A DNA stretch of 18,676 nt from assembly GCA_030593645.1 (NCBI GenBank), contig JAUVGT010000035.1, forward strand, positions 1 through 18,676, in the 5' to 3' direction. This DNA comes from Deltaproteobacteria bacterium. Lineage in GTDB: Bacteria; Desulfobacterota; Desulfobacteria; Desulfobacterales; JAUVGT01. The notes below the pieces were generated by a model that was given only the letters and a program-made list of their open reading frames with translations, searched no databases and was not told the DNA's origin. Every line of letters begins with the position of its first letter. Within the stretch, counting starts at the first letter, position 1. Of this stretch, positions 9,247 through 16,511 are shown in pieces. A program made the translations under genes and the position numbers.

Positions 9247-10755
9247 TTAAACCCAGTTCAATGATCTTTCAATGGCCTTTTTCCAACCCGAATACAATTT
9301 TTCCCGATGTTCCACGGTCATTGTCGGCTCCCATCTATTACCCTCTGACCAGTTGTTTTTCAAGTCCTTTGTGCTGTTCCAGAAACCAGTGGCAAGTCCT
9401 GCTGCATAAGCCGCACCCAGGGCCGTTGTTTCAATGACTGTCGGTCTGATGATCGGCACATCAAGGATATCGGACTGGAACTGCATTAATAATTCATTAA
9501 GGACCATTCCGCCATCGACCTTTAGATGTTTTAGATCCACATTGGAATCTTTTTTCATTGCCATGATAATGTCCCGGGTTTGATAGGCGCATGCTTCAAG
9601 AACTGCCCGTGCAATGTGACCTTTGTTGGCAAACCTTGTCAATCCTGCAATGATTCCGCGGGCGTCGGAACGCCAGTATGGGGCAAACAAACCCGAGAAT
9701 GCAGGAACAAAATAGACATCTCCGTTATCCTTAACTGTTTTTGCCAGTTCTTCTATCTCGAATGCGTCCTTAATGATGCCAAGATTATCTCTCATCCATT
9801 GAACCAATGCACCGGCAATGGCAATGGAACCTTCCAGGCAATAAACTGCTTTTTCATCATTAACCCGATACCCGATGGTGGTTAAGAGACCGTGTGTTGA
9901 CCTGACTCTTGTGTTTCCGGTATTCAACAGCAAAAAGCAGCCGGTGCCATAGGTATTTTTTGCCTCCCCCTCTGAAAAACAGGTCTGGCCAAAGAGTGCT
10001 GACTGTTGATCCCCAAGGGCACCGCATACAGGGATGCTGCCTTCAAAAGGTCCGTTTTTTAAGGTTGTTCCCCATGTTTTTGAATCGATGGATGGTTTTA
10101 TCTTTGGAAGCATTGAAGCAGGAATACCAATGGCATCAAGCAACTCTTTGTCCCATTCCAGGGTATTGAGATTGAATAACATGGTTCTGCTTGCATTTGT
10201 AACATCGGTTATATGAGATCCCTTTTCCGGCCCGCCTGTCAGCCACCAGATAATCCAACTTTCAATGGTGCCGAACAGCACATCACCCGAGTCACTCTCT
10301 TTTTTTGAATCTGTAACATGGTCAAGAATCCACTTTACCTTGGGCCCTGAAAAATAGCTTGCAACCGGAAGGCCTGTTTTTTCATGAAAAAAGTCTTCAC
10401 CGTACTCTTTAACAAGAGATTTGCATAATTTATCTGTCCGGGTGCATTGCCAGACGATGGCATTGTAATAGGGCTTTCCGGTCTTCCTGTTCCAGACAAC
10501 ACTTGTTTCCCTTTGATTGGTAATTCCAATTGAATCAATTTGATCCGTTGAAATACCGGTCTTAATCATTACCTCTTTAATCACTGAACATGTATTTTTC
10601 CAGATTTCAATGGGATCATGTTCAACCCATCCGGGGCGCGGGAATATTTGTTTATGTTCTTTCTGTGCGAAATCGAAAATATTTCCTTGTTTATCAAATA
10701 GTATAAATCTGTTACTGGTCGTCCCAAGGTCAATGGCTCCAACATACTTGGTCAT
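9247..10755 (-). CDS. glpK: Glycerol kinase
   Basis: Cytoplasmic FGGY-family kinase that phosphorylates glycerol to sn-glycerol 3-phosphate with ATP, feeding glycolysis and phospholipid synthesis. The protein starts MTKYVGAIDLGTTSNRF, which contains the N-terminal ATP phosphate-binding loop. It continues with GLPVASYFSGPKVKWIL, GALGDQQSALFGQ, YGTGCFLLLNTG and VDGGMVLNELLMQFQSD, all typical of GlpK. The ATG at 10755 (minus strand) is preferred over one 13 codons upstream because a GGGAG ribosome site precedes it by about 8 bases, and because the family begins at this point. The length is 502 residues, normal for GlpK. It stands alone: no glpF or glpD is visible. It is convergent with the megasynthase and divergent from the nucleotide-sugar genes. 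A nested palindrome at 10820-10855 may control it. Confidence 0.96.
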   Translation of the reverse strand: MTKYVGAIDLGTTSNRFILFDKQGNIFDFAQKEHKQIFPRPGWVEHDPIEIWKNTCSVIKEVMIKTGISTDQIDSIGITNQRETSVVWNRKTGKPYYNAIVWQCTRTDKLCKSLVKEYGEDFFHEKTGLPVASYFSGPKVKWILDHVTDSKKESDSGDVLFGTIESWIIWWLTGGPEKGSHITDVTNASRTMLFNLNTLEWDKELLDAIGIPASMLPKIKPSIDSKTWGTTLKNGPFEGSIPVCGALGDQQSALFGQTCFSEGEAKNTYGTGCFLLLNTGNTRVRSTHGLLTTIGYRVNDEKAVYCLEGSIAIAGALVQWMRDNLGIIKDAFEIEELAKTVKDNGDVYFVPAFSGLFAPYWRSDARGIIAGLTRFANKGHIARAVLEACAYQTRDIIMAMKKDSNVDLKHLKVDGGMVLNELLMQFQSDILDVPIIRPTVIETTALGAAYAAGLATGFWNSTKDLKNNWSEGNRWEPTMTVEHREKLYSGWKKAIERSLNWV

Positions 10756-10819
10756 GGCATTGTCTCCCGAATAATTTAGCTGTAAAATCACCAAAGAATA
10801 TTTTCATTTAGATTTTACC

Positions 10820-10855
10820 ATACCATTTAAATGTTATCATTTAAACATATGGTAT
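10820..10855. promoter_or_regulatory. Nested palindromes, candidate operator upstream of glpK
   Basis: An inner perfect inverted repeat (TTTAAATG, spacer TTAT, CATTTAAA; 10826-10845) lies within an outer pair (ATACCAT at 10820-10826, ATGGTAT at 10849-10855). The site is about 65 bp upstream of the glpK start and about 150 bp upstream of the divergent epimerase gene. Such symmetry in AT-rich intergenic DNA suits a dimeric repressor site, but no regulator is encoded nearby. Palindromes of short AT-rich words can also arise by chance. Confidence 0.4.
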
Positions 10856-10879
10856 TAATATTTTATCACATACGGGCAG

Positions 10880-10908
10880 TTGATATGAATACCGGCTTTA
10901 TGTTATAG
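10880..10908 (+). promoter_or_regulatory. Weak candidate promoter for the nucleotide-sugar cluster
   Basis: TTGATA at 10880-10885 is followed at 15 bp by TGTTAT (10901-10906). The -35 box is close to consensus, but the -10 box and the spacing are poor. It is the best sigma-70-like pair I can see on the plus strand between the divergent genes. Confidence 0.25.
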
Positions 10909-11002
10909 AGGAAGGCAGGATCAGTCAAAAGACCATATTATTTGAAAAGTCTCTGGGTCTTGGTATTTCATGTGAAGGATTTTTATATACGGGGAGAACC
11001 TC

Positions 11003-11950
11003 ATGCATATTCGAAAACGGGTGATGGTCACGGGCGGGGCAGGATTTCTTGGTTCTTTCCTTTGTGAACACCTTTTAAAGGATGGTTGTGATGTGGTTTG
11101 TGTTGATAATTTTTATACCGGCACAAAAAAAAACATCATTCATCTTCTTGATGATCCGTATTTTGAATTGATCCGTCATGATGTTACTTTTCCGCTTTAT
11201 GTTGAGGTCGATGAAATATACAACCTGGCATGTCCGGCGTCACCGATTCACTATCAGAATGATCCCGTTCAAACAACAAAAGTGAATGTTCACGGGTCGA
11301 TTAATATGCTCGGGTTGGCAAAAAGACTGAAAGCAAAAATACTCCAGGCATCCACTTCGGAGGTATATGGCGATCCGATGGTTCATCCGCAAACCGAAGA
11401 TTACTGGGGAAATGTGAATACCATCGGACCGCGTTCCTGCTATGATGAAGGCAAACGGTGCGCTGAAACGCTTTTTTTTGATTATCACCGACAGCACAAA
11501 CTTAAAATTAAGGTCGCAAGAATATTTAATACATATGGTCCGAGAATGCATCCCAATGACGGACGGGTAGTCAGCAATTTTATTATACAAGCCCTTTCCG
11601 GTAAAAATATCACGGTGTACGGAAAAGGAACCCAGACGCGATCATTCTGCTATGTTGATGATTTGATCGACGGGTTGATAAGATTGATGAGTAGTCCGGA
11701 TGATTTTACCGGGCCGGTGAACCTGGGAAATCCGGGTGAATACAGTATTGTTGAACTTGCCGGGAAGATATTAAAAATGATCGGATCAAAATCAAAACTG
11801 GTTTATAATCCATTGCCCCAGGATGATCCGATGAAGCGGAAACCAGATATTTCGCTGGCAAAAAAAATGCTGGGTTGGGAACCCGTAACTGACCTGGATG
11901 ATGGTTTAATAATGACTATCGAATATTTTAAAACGATTGTTTTGGAATGA
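11003..11950 (+). CDS. uxs: UDP-glucuronate decarboxylase (UDP-xylose synthase)
   Basis: Extended SDR enzyme that oxidises and decarboxylates UDP-glucuronate to UDP-xylose, using bound NAD+, in the cytoplasm. Evidence: the nucleotide-binding GGAGFLGS near residue 10, VDNFYTGTKKN, YNLACPASPIHYQ, STSEVYGDP, and YDEGKR with the catalytic Tyr and Lys. FNTYGPRM and RSFCYVDDLIDG follow. These words separate UXS from UDP-glucose 4-epimerase and dTDP-glucose dehydratase. At 315 residues it has the usual bacterial UXS length. The start is supported by GGGGAG at 10991-10996, 6 bases before the ATG. It leads a same-strand cluster with gmd and the fucose synthase gene, 61 bp ahead of gmd, which points to polysaccharide precursor supply. 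Confidence 0.92.
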   Translation: MHIRKRVMVTGGAGFLGSFLCEHLLKDGCDVVCVDNFYTGTKKNIIHLLDDPYFELIRHDVTFPLYVEVDEIYNLACPASPIHYQNDPVQTTKVNVHGSINMLGLAKRLKAKILQASTSEVYGDPMVHPQTEDYWGNVNTIGPRSCYDEGKRCAETLFFDYHRQHKLKIKVARIFNTYGPRMHPNDGRVVSNFIIQALSGKNITVYGKGTQTRSFCYVDDLIDGLIRLMSSPDDFTGPVNLGNPGEYSIVELAGKILKMIGSKSKLVYNPLPQDDPMKRKPDISLAKKMLGWEPVTDLDDGLIMTIEYFKTIVLE

Positions 11951-12011
11951 TGTTTTAGAACCTGTCTCAAACAAAACGATACAGTAAATCAGATTCGATC
12001 AGGAGAAAAAT

Positions 12012-13097
12012 ATGAAAAAAGCCTTGATTACAGGCGTTACAGGGCAGGATGGTGCATATCTCGCGCGGTTTTTACTGAAAAAAGATTACGAGATTCATGG
12101 TATTAAACGCCGGGCGTCGTCGTTTAACACGGCACGTGTGGACCATTTATATCGAGATCCCCATGAGAAAGATGTCCGTTTTTTTATGCATTATGGCGAT
12201 CTTACGGATTCATCAAATTTGATCCGTATCATACAGGAAATTCAGCCCCAGGAAATCTACAATCTCGCGGCCCAGAGTCATGTGAAGGTTTCGTTTGAAA
12301 CACCTGAATACACTGCCGATACAGATGCATTGGGAACGTTGCGTTTACTTGAAGCCATCCGAATATTAAAACTTGAAAAAAAGACACGGTTTTACCAGGC
12401 TTCCACTTCCGAATTGTTCGGTAAGGTTTTTGAGGTGCCTCAGACGGAAACCACACCGTTTTACCCGCGCTCACCTTACGCAGTTGCAAAATTATACGCG
12501 TACTGGATCACTGTAAATTACCGTGAGGCGTATAATATGTACGCGTGTAACGGCATACTTTTTAACCATGAATCACCACTGCGCGGTGAAACTTTTGTTT
12601 CAAGAAAGATTACACGCGCCCTGACCAGAATTAAACTCGGTCTTCAGGATTGTCTTTACATGGGAAACCTGAATGCCAGGCGGGACTGGGGACACGCGGT
12701 TGATTATGTTGAAATGCAGTGGCTGATGCTTCAGCAGGATGAACCCGAAGATTATGTGATTGCCACCGGCGAACAGCATTCTGTCAAAGAATTTATTGAT
12801 ATTGCCGTAAAGGAGCTTGATATTCCACTGGTATGGAAAGGAGACGGCATTAACGAAAAGGGGATCGATAAAGTAACAGGTAAAGACATTGTACTGGTAG
12901 ATCCAAAGTATTTTCGACCCACCGAAGTTGAAACCCTTCTCGGAGACGCAGGTAAAGCCAGGGAAAAACTGGGTTGGGAACCCCGCAGAACCTTTAAGGG
13001 AATGGTATCTGAAATGGTTGCCGCGGACCTTAAAGAGGCTAAGAAGGATGATTTCTGCCGAAAACAAGGGTTTGAAACGTTTGATTATTTTGAGTAG
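12012..13097 (+). CDS. gmd: GDP-mannose 4,6-dehydratase
   Basis: Converts GDP-D-mannose to GDP-4-keto-6-deoxymannose, the first committed step to GDP-L-fucose and related deoxysugars. It starts MKKALITGVTGQDGAYLARFLL (cofactor loop), then carries RRASSFNTARVDHLY, the LAAQSHV segment, STSELFG, and YPRSPYAVAKLYAYW with the catalytic Tyr and Lys. FNHESPLRGETFVSRKIT and GNLNARRDWGHAVDYVE follow; all are hallmarks of Gmd. At 361 residues it is the standard length. AGGAG lies just upstream of the ATG. The fucose synthase gene follows 40 bp downstream, and the two enzymes act in sequence. Confidence 0.96.
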   Translation: MKKALITGVTGQDGAYLARFLLKKDYEIHGIKRRASSFNTARVDHLYRDPHEKDVRFFMHYGDLTDSSNLIRIIQEIQPQEIYNLAAQSHVKVSFETPEYTADTDALGTLRLLEAIRILKLEKKTRFYQASTSELFGKVFEVPQTETTPFYPRSPYAVAKLYAYWITVNYREAYNMYACNGILFNHESPLRGETFVSRKITRALTRIKLGLQDCLYMGNLNARRDWGHAVDYVEMQWLMLQQDEPEDYVIATGEQHSVKEFIDIAVKELDIPLVWKGDGINEKGIDKVTGKDIVLVDPKYFRPTEVETLLGDAGKAREKLGWEPRRTFKGMVSEMVAADLKEAKKDDFCRKQGFETFDYFE

Positions 13098-13137
13098 GGG
13101 TTTGTTTTGGTGTTAACAAAAATAAGTGAAACTGAAT

Positions 13138-14259
13138 ATGGAAAAAAATAAACCCATTGAAAGAAACACACCCATATATGTTGCCGGTCATCGGGGTATG
13201 GTCGGTTCGGCTTTTGTGAGCGGCCTGAAAAATAAAGGGTATACGAACATTATTACCCGGTCTCACAGCGAACTCGACTTAACAGACCAAACAGCTGTAA
13301 AGAACTTCTTTAATAGTATGAATATCGGATATATTGTACTGGCAGCTGCTAAAGTGGGCGGTATACATGCAAATAAAACGTATCCCGCTGATTTTATCTA
13401 TCATAATCTGATGATAGAGACCAATGTCATTCATTCAGCTTATCAAGCGGGGATCCGGCGTCTATTATTTCTGGGCAGTTCGTGCATTTATCCGAGACTT
13501 TCAAAACAGCCGATTAAAGAGGAGTATCTGCTTACCGGTCTGCTTGAACCCACGAATGAATCCTATGCCATAGCAAAAATTACGGGTATTAAACTTTGCG
13601 AGGCTTATAACAGACAATATGGAACCAACTATCGATGCGCGATGCCAACCAATTTATATGGCCCGGGGGATAATTATGATTTGATGAACTCACATGTGCT
13701 GGCCGCCCTTATCCGTAAATTCCATCTTGCACAGCTTGCTTTAAAAGGAGATTGGGAGATGATTAAAAAAGACGAATCTATGTTTGGCACTATTCCTGAA
13801 GACATCAGGAAAGATTTGTCCTTGAATTCAGTGACGGCAAAATCCAACATTCAAACTGTTGTCCGATTATGGGGAAGCGGTGCTCCAAGAAGGGAGCTGC
13901 TCCATGTGTCTGATTTGGCAGAGGCCGGCCATGTATTAATGAGTATTTCGGATGAACAATATGATATGCTATGTTCCAATTCAAACACTGAAGACGGCAA
14001 TATTCCGGTAACCCACATCAATATAGGTACAGGACAGGACTTAACCATTCGTTCACTGGCGGAAGCGGCAAGGAATGTTGTGGAATACAATGGCGAAGTA
14101 ATATGGGATAACACAAGACCGGATGGTATGCCGCAAAAACTCTTAGATATTTCAAGAATAAAACAAACAGGTTGGCGGCCCGCCATTAAACTGATTGACG
14201 GTATCAGAGATACGTATAATATATATATGGAACAGCTAAAACAGGTGGAACATCGTTAA
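13138..14259 (+). CDS. fcl: GDP-L-fucose synthase (epimerase-reductase), long form
   Basis: NADPH-dependent enzyme that turns the Gmd product into GDP-L-fucose. Seen: YVAGHRGMVGSAF (cofactor loop), AAAKVGGIHANKTYPADF, GSSCIYP with the active-site Ser/Cys, NESYAIAKI with Tyr and Lys, NLYGPGDNYD, LWGSGAPRRELLHVSDLAEAG and HINIGTG. The ATG at 13138 gives 373 residues; a GTG four codons earlier (13126) is also possible, and neither has a good ribosome site. The family is usually about 310-325 residues. The excess comes mainly from an insert at nt 13746-13850 (GDWEMIKKDES to SNIQ), between the LIRKFH helix and the WGSGAPRRE strand, plus a shorter one before HINIGTG. I think related long forms occur in other bacteria, so this is probably a subfamily, not damage. 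Confidence 0.93.
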   Translation: MEKNKPIERNTPIYVAGHRGMVGSAFVSGLKNKGYTNIITRSHSELDLTDQTAVKNFFNSMNIGYIVLAAAKVGGIHANKTYPADFIYHNLMIETNVIHSAYQAGIRRLLFLGSSCIYPRLSKQPIKEEYLLTGLLEPTNESYAIAKITGIKLCEAYNRQYGTNYRCAMPTNLYGPGDNYDLMNSHVLAALIRKFHLAQLALKGDWEMIKKDESMFGTIPEDIRKDLSLNSVTAKSNIQTVVRLWGSGAPRRELLHVSDLAEAGHVLMSISDEQYDMLCSNSNTEDGNIPVTHINIGTGQDLTIRSLAEAARNVVEYNGEVIWDNTRPDGMPQKLLDISRIKQTGWRPAIKLIDGIRDTYNIYMEQLKQVEHR

Positions 14260-14278
14260 AAATGTGGTTTCAAGGATT

Positions 14279-14430
14279 GATGGTTCCGTAAATAGTCCGA
14301 GTTAGACGGTTTCGTAAAGAGTTCAAATTCAAGGCGTGCAAATTTCGTAATCATGAAGCGTACTGAGCGTACGTTGAATGATTGCGAAATGCAGCACAAC
14401 GCAGAAGTTGGACTTTTTACGAGACCGTCA
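14279..14430 (+). repeat. Dispersed long palindromic repeat, copy B (complete, with end module)
   Basis: The main imperfect palindrome spans 14305-14429, from GACGGTTTCGTAAA to TTTTTACGAGACCGTC, with a short centre near 14364-14372. A 39-bp end module (14279-14317) precedes it and overlaps its left tip. The left arm differs from copy C at about 3 of 60 bases and the right arm at 2 of 57. The reverse complement shares a 43-base identical run with copy D. It starts 19 bp after the fucose synthase stop. Transcribed, it would form a long hairpin and could end or protect the upstream message. Confidence 0.85.
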
Positions 14431-14439
14431 AGGATTGAT

Positions 14440-14452
14440 CCGCCTCAGGCGG
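14440..14452. repeat. GC-rich mini-hairpin next to repeat copy B
   Basis: CCGCC, TCA, GGCGG form a perfect 5-bp stem with a 3-base loop, 10 bp after the end of copy B. The same CCGCC-NNN-GGCGG layout occurs inside both arms of copy D (18383-18395 and 18487-18499). Confidence 0.5.
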
Positions 14453-14489
14453 GTTTCTCCAACGCCAAAATTGGGTTTAAGGGGAGTTT

Positions 14490-14518
14490 TTGAAATCCTG
14501 TACAGTATCGTTTTTAAA
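14490..14518 (+). promoter_or_regulatory. Candidate sigma-70 promoter for the lipoprotein gene
   Basis: TTGAAA (14490-14495), a 17-bp spacer and TTTAAA (14513-14518) lie 21 bp before the ATG at 14540. The spacing is ideal; both boxes are imperfect. Confidence 0.4.
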
Positions 14519-14539
14519 TTCCGGCAGGGAGGGTTAGTG

Positions 14540-15028
14540 ATGAAGGAACTGAAAAAGGATTGCTTTATTGAGAAATATTCAGCGTTTTTGATTATCATTG
14601 TTTTTCTTATTATGGGCTGTTCCGCGCTGTCTGATCAGACAAACACGAGCGCCCGGCAGGGAGAAGTGCCTGAAACACAAAAATCTGCGCCTTCATATTA
14701 TGATTTTGGAGATGTTCTGATACCCAGTGAATTGAAGCTCGACAGGAAGTCTTCCTTTGTTTATCAAACCGCAGGGTTATCCGCGGGCGTTCTTGTGCTG
14801 AAAGCCAGGGTGGAATTAAATTCCCTGATCAAATTTTTTGAAGTCAATATGACAAAAGATAACTGGCGCCTGCTGGGTTCATTCAAATCACCACGAACGA
14901 TTATGATGTTTAAAAAGGAAAATCGCTGGTGCGTCATCAACATCACAGCGACTGTATACAATACTTTGGTTGAGATTTGGGTTGCGCCCATGACAAACGA
15001 ATCCGGATCGGGTCTTTTAAAGGAATAA
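14540..15028 (+). CDS. Predicted lipoprotein of unknown function
   Basis: A 162-residue protein with a short charged N-terminus, a hydrophobic segment (about residues 14-25) and the lipobox LIMGC, with Cys27 as the predicted lipidated residue, followed by a polar linker. It should be exported by Sec and anchored to a membrane. The mature part has segments such as YDFGDVLIPSELKLD, SAGVLVLKARVELNSLIKFF and NMTKDNWRLLGSFKSPRTIMMF. These look like a small alpha/beta domain, but I recognise no family. The ATG at 14540 is chosen because GGGAGGG (14527-14533) precedes it and the signal peptide begins there. An in-frame ATG at 14378 lies inside repeat copy B and is rejected. The gene sits between two repeat copies, just upstream of coaBC, and its job is not indicated by context. 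Confidence 0.8.
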   Translation: MKELKKDCFIEKYSAFLIIIVFLIMGCSALSDQTNTSARQGEVPETQKSAPSYYDFGDVLIPSELKLDRKSSFVYQTAGLSAGVLVLKARVELNSLIKFFEVNMTKDNWRLLGSFKSPRTIMMFKKENRWCVINITATVYNTLVEIWVAPMTNESGSGLLKE

Positions 15029-15032
15029 TGCT

Positions 15033-15196
15033 GATGGTTTCGTAAAAAGTCCAAATTCAAGGCGTGCAAATTTCGTAATCATGAAGCGTACTTATCGGAC
15101 CCGCCCTGTTAAATCTGTCTTTTTATTTAACAGGGGAGTTGAATGATTGCGAAATGCAGCAGAACGCAGAAGTTGGACTTTTTACGAGATCGTCAA
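15033..15196 (+). repeat. Dispersed long palindromic repeat, copy C, with an extra hairpin in its loop
   Basis: The arms match copy B almost exactly in the same orientation, but the central bases are replaced by about 45 bp. These contain a perfect 11-bp inverted repeat, CCCTGTTAAAT (15104-15114) and ATTTAACAGGG (15125-15135), around a 10-base T-rich loop. The repeat begins 4 bp after the lipoprotein stop and ends about 45 bp before coaBC. No end module is attached. Confidence 0.85.
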
Positions 15197-15240
15197 TGAT
15201 AAAACATCAAATTACGTGGGTATAGGGATATGCGGAAAAG

Positions 15241-16434
15241 ATGAAAAATGGAATGAAAAACAAAAAAATTGTACTTGGAATATGCGGCGGTATCGCGGCT
15301 TATAAAAGTGTTGAGTTATTAAGACTGCTTGTTAAGCAGGGCGGTGACGTCAGGGTCATGATGACAAAAAACGCATGTTCTTTTATCGGGCCACTCACTT
15401 TCCAGGCTCTGTCAGGGCACGCGGTTTGCTTCACCCTTTTTGATCATTCAGAAGACGCGTCGATCAGGCATATTGACTGGGCACGTGAAGCAGACGTGGT
15501 GATTATTGCTCCGGCAACCGCTAATATGGTCGGCAAGCTGGCCAATGGCGTAGCGGATGATGCCTTAAGTACCTTTATATTGGCGGTTACATCGCCTGTC
15601 TGTATCTGCCCTTCCATGAATACGCATATGTATGAAAGCAAACCCGTTCAGAGAAACCTAAACGTTTTAAAAAATGATGGCTGTTTTATCATTGAGCCCG
15701 GCGCAGGTGAACTCGCCTGTGGAACCACCGGACCCGGCCGACTGCCTGAACCTGAGGAAATCGTTGACAGGGTGTTTAGCTGTCTTTCAAAAAAAGATCT
15801 TTCAGGAAAAAATGTGCTTGTAACCGCAGGACCCACGAGGGAATCGATTGATCCTGTTCGTTTTATCAGTAATCCATCAACTGGAAAAATGGGATATGCC
15901 GTGGCAAGGGCCGCAGAGCACAGGGGTGCAGAGGTCACACTGATTGCGGGACCGACCAGCCTTCCTTCGCCGGTAAATATTAATGTTATTAAGATCGGTT
16001 CAGCAATCGAAATGGCAGAGGCCGTTTATGAACATGCCGGCAAGAGCCATATTATTATTAAAACAGCGGCTGTCTCGGATTATCGCCCATTGGTGCAGGC
16101 TGAACATAAAATAAAGAAAACGAAAGATGAACTGGTTCTAAAAATGGAGAAAACCGATGATATTTTAAAAGAGCTTGGTAAAAGAAAGAATAACCAGGTT
16201 CTGGTGGGTTTTGCAGCTGAAACACGGGAACTTGAAAGGCATGCCGCTGAGAAGCTTAAGGAAAAAAACCTCGATATTATTGTCGGCAATCTGATCGGAA
16301 CTTCATCCTCAGGTTTTGGGTCGGATACCAATGTTGTGACCCTGTTTTACAGGAATGGTAAGAAAGAAGCTATTCCGGAAATGGAAAAAGAAGAAGTGGC
16401 TCATATAATACTGGACAGGGTAATGGAGTTATAG
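15241..16434 (+). CDS. coaBC: Bifunctional phosphopantothenoylcysteine decarboxylase / phosphopantothenate-cysteine ligase
   Basis: Two consecutive steps of coenzyme A synthesis in one protein: CoaB joins cysteine to 4'-phosphopantothenate, and CoaC, an FMN enzyme, decarboxylates the product to 4'-phosphopantetheine. CoaC is N-terminal: GICGGIAAYKS, His77 in IRHIDWA (catalytic), PSMNTHM at 124-130 and Cys160 in ELACGTTGPGRLPE. CoaB starts near residue 190 with VTAGPTRESIDPVRFISNPSTGKMGYA and has the KIKK motif at 290-293. The length of 397 residues is normal. Another ATG lies four codons downstream (15253), and neither has a strong ribosome site, so the start is uncertain by 4 residues. CoA is the donor of the phosphopantetheine arms on carrier proteins such as those of the megasynthase, but this is a housekeeping gene and the proximity is probably incidental. 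Confidence 0.96.
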   Translation: MKNGMKNKKIVLGICGGIAAYKSVELLRLLVKQGGDVRVMMTKNACSFIGPLTFQALSGHAVCFTLFDHSEDASIRHIDWAREADVVIIAPATANMVGKLANGVADDALSTFILAVTSPVCICPSMNTHMYESKPVQRNLNVLKNDGCFIIEPGAGELACGTTGPGRLPEPEEIVDRVFSCLSKKDLSGKNVLVTAGPTRESIDPVRFISNPSTGKMGYAVARAAEHRGAEVTLIAGPTSLPSPVNINVIKIGSAIEMAEAVYEHAGKSHIIIKTAAVSDYRPLVQAEHKIKKTKDELVLKMEKTDDILKELGKRKNNQVLVGFAAETRELERHAAEKLKEKNLDIIVGNLIGTSSSGFGSDTNVVTLFYRNGKKEAIPEMEKEEVAHIILDRVMEL

Positions 16435-16464
16435 TAAGCGATTTCAAAAGACTTTTTTTTAGGG

Positions 16465-16490
16465 ACCCATTTCGGTGTGGGTTCGCTTTT
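16465..16490 (+). terminator. Weak candidate terminator after coaBC
   Basis: ACCCA (16465-16469) pairs with TGGGT (16478-16482) across an 8-base loop and is followed by a short T run (16487-16490). The stem is short and the T run is interrupted, so this may only be a chance hairpin. Confidence 0.25.
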
Positions 16491-16511
16491 GTTGGAACAA
16501 TCGGTTTTGTG

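Noticed and set aside
9079..9437. Short plus-strand open frames between and over the end of glpK
   Set aside because: They overlap glpK antisense or the repeat, lack ribosome sites and have low-complexity, unrecognisable products.
12600..13067. 155-codon antisense open frame inside gmd
   Set aside because: It is a shadow of a well-supported gene, without a ribosome site or recognisable protein features.
14378..14539. In-frame N-terminal extension of the lipoprotein from an ATG at 14378
   Set aside because: The extension would translate repeat copy B. The ATG at 14540 has a strong ribosome site and starts a proper lipoprotein signal peptide.
14279..15196. Closely spaced repeats resembling a CRISPR array
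   Set aside because: There are only two long palindromic copies with a gene between them; unit length, spacing and lack of short direct repeats with uniform spacers do not fit CRISPR.
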